Below, one piece after another: positions 63,789 to 64,000 of a stretch of DNA of 64,000 nucleotides. Position numbers and translations under genes: made by a program. The DNA comes from Daphnia carinata (lineage: Eukaryota; Arthropoda; Branchiopoda; Diplostraca; Daphniidae): positions 7,375,367 through 7,439,366 of the forward strand of contig NC_081339.1 of the NCBI RefSeq assembly GCF_022539665.2, written 5' to 3'. The notes beneath the pieces are model-generated. The model saw nothing but the letters and a program-made list of their open reading frames with translations, did not search any database and was not told the DNA's origin. The first letter of the stretch is position 1. Every line of letters starts with the position of its first letter.

Positions 63789-63989
63789 ATTTGTTCTATG
63801 GTCGACACACACCTTTATGATTTAGTCGATGTCGATCGTACGGACGCAATGCACAGCTTAGTTTTATGTTAGTTTTGAGCTCAAAGAAAATGTTCGCATT
63901 TTCTGGCGAAACAAATTTGAACGCTATTCGGTTATAACATAACGTATTATATGTATGTGCGCTGTCGAATTAGCGGATTAGACATATGC

Positions 63990-63995
63990 AATAAA
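63990..63995 (+). terminator. Polyadenylation signal of the chitin deacetylase gene
   Basis: AATAAA about 200 bases after the stop codon and close to the window end, with a second overlapping ATAAAATAAA. The position is typical for a 3' end. Confidence 0.6.
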
Positions 63996-64000
63996 ATAAA

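Overview
The window is animal (arthropod) nuclear DNA, most likely from a water flea (Daphnia). Genes are broken into many short exons by GT-AG introns, mostly 60-100 bp long, and poly-A/poly-T runs are common between and within genes. The best organism marker is a precursor at about 59.5 kb. It encodes an octapeptide QVNFSTSW followed by the amidation/cleavage site GKR, which matches the red-pigment-concentrating hormone (RPCH) known from Daphnia.

Positions 1-15484 form one giant inverted repeat. Two nearly identical arms of about 7.6 kb face each other across a spacer of about 250 bp, which holds a CCCATAT/CCCGGAT satellite. The left arm may continue beyond the window. Each arm carries a 12-unit array of GC-rich modules bounded by splice-like signals, a 30-bp minisatellite, several tRNA-like cassettes near the hairpin tip and AAGGTCA-type inverted motifs at the tip. 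I recognise no protein gene in the arms. A diverged tandem copy of the outermost 0.95 kb of the right arm lies at 15.8-16.7 kb.

The rest holds ordinary genes. Those with reconstructed exons close in frame. They are: an SLC37 sugar-phosphate exchanger (17.08-19.65 kb, minus); an unnamed coiled-coil protein (22.38-23.65 kb, plus); a BTB-Psq transcription factor (27.14-29.64 kb, plus); an integrin beta chain (30.27-32.91 kb, minus) that lacks the whole EGF-repeat block; a ZYG11-family substrate receptor (33.99-37.00 kb, minus); medium-chain acyl-CoA dehydrogenase (37.64-39.64 kb, minus); an orphan class A GPCR with a 5.8-kb intron (45.68-52.62 kb, minus); the RPCH precursor (58.65-60.2 kb, minus); and a group V-like chitin deacetylase (62.05-63.79 kb, plus) whose first catalytic motif is FDG instead of FDD.

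The genes are not an operon. They are unrelated neighbours in a compact genome, with TATA-type promoters visible for the coiled-coil, RPCH and chitin deacetylase genes. The long gene-poor stretches (19.7-22.3, 39.7-45.7, 46.6-52.3 and 52.6-58.6 kb) hold simple repeats and a few isolated exon-like pieces.
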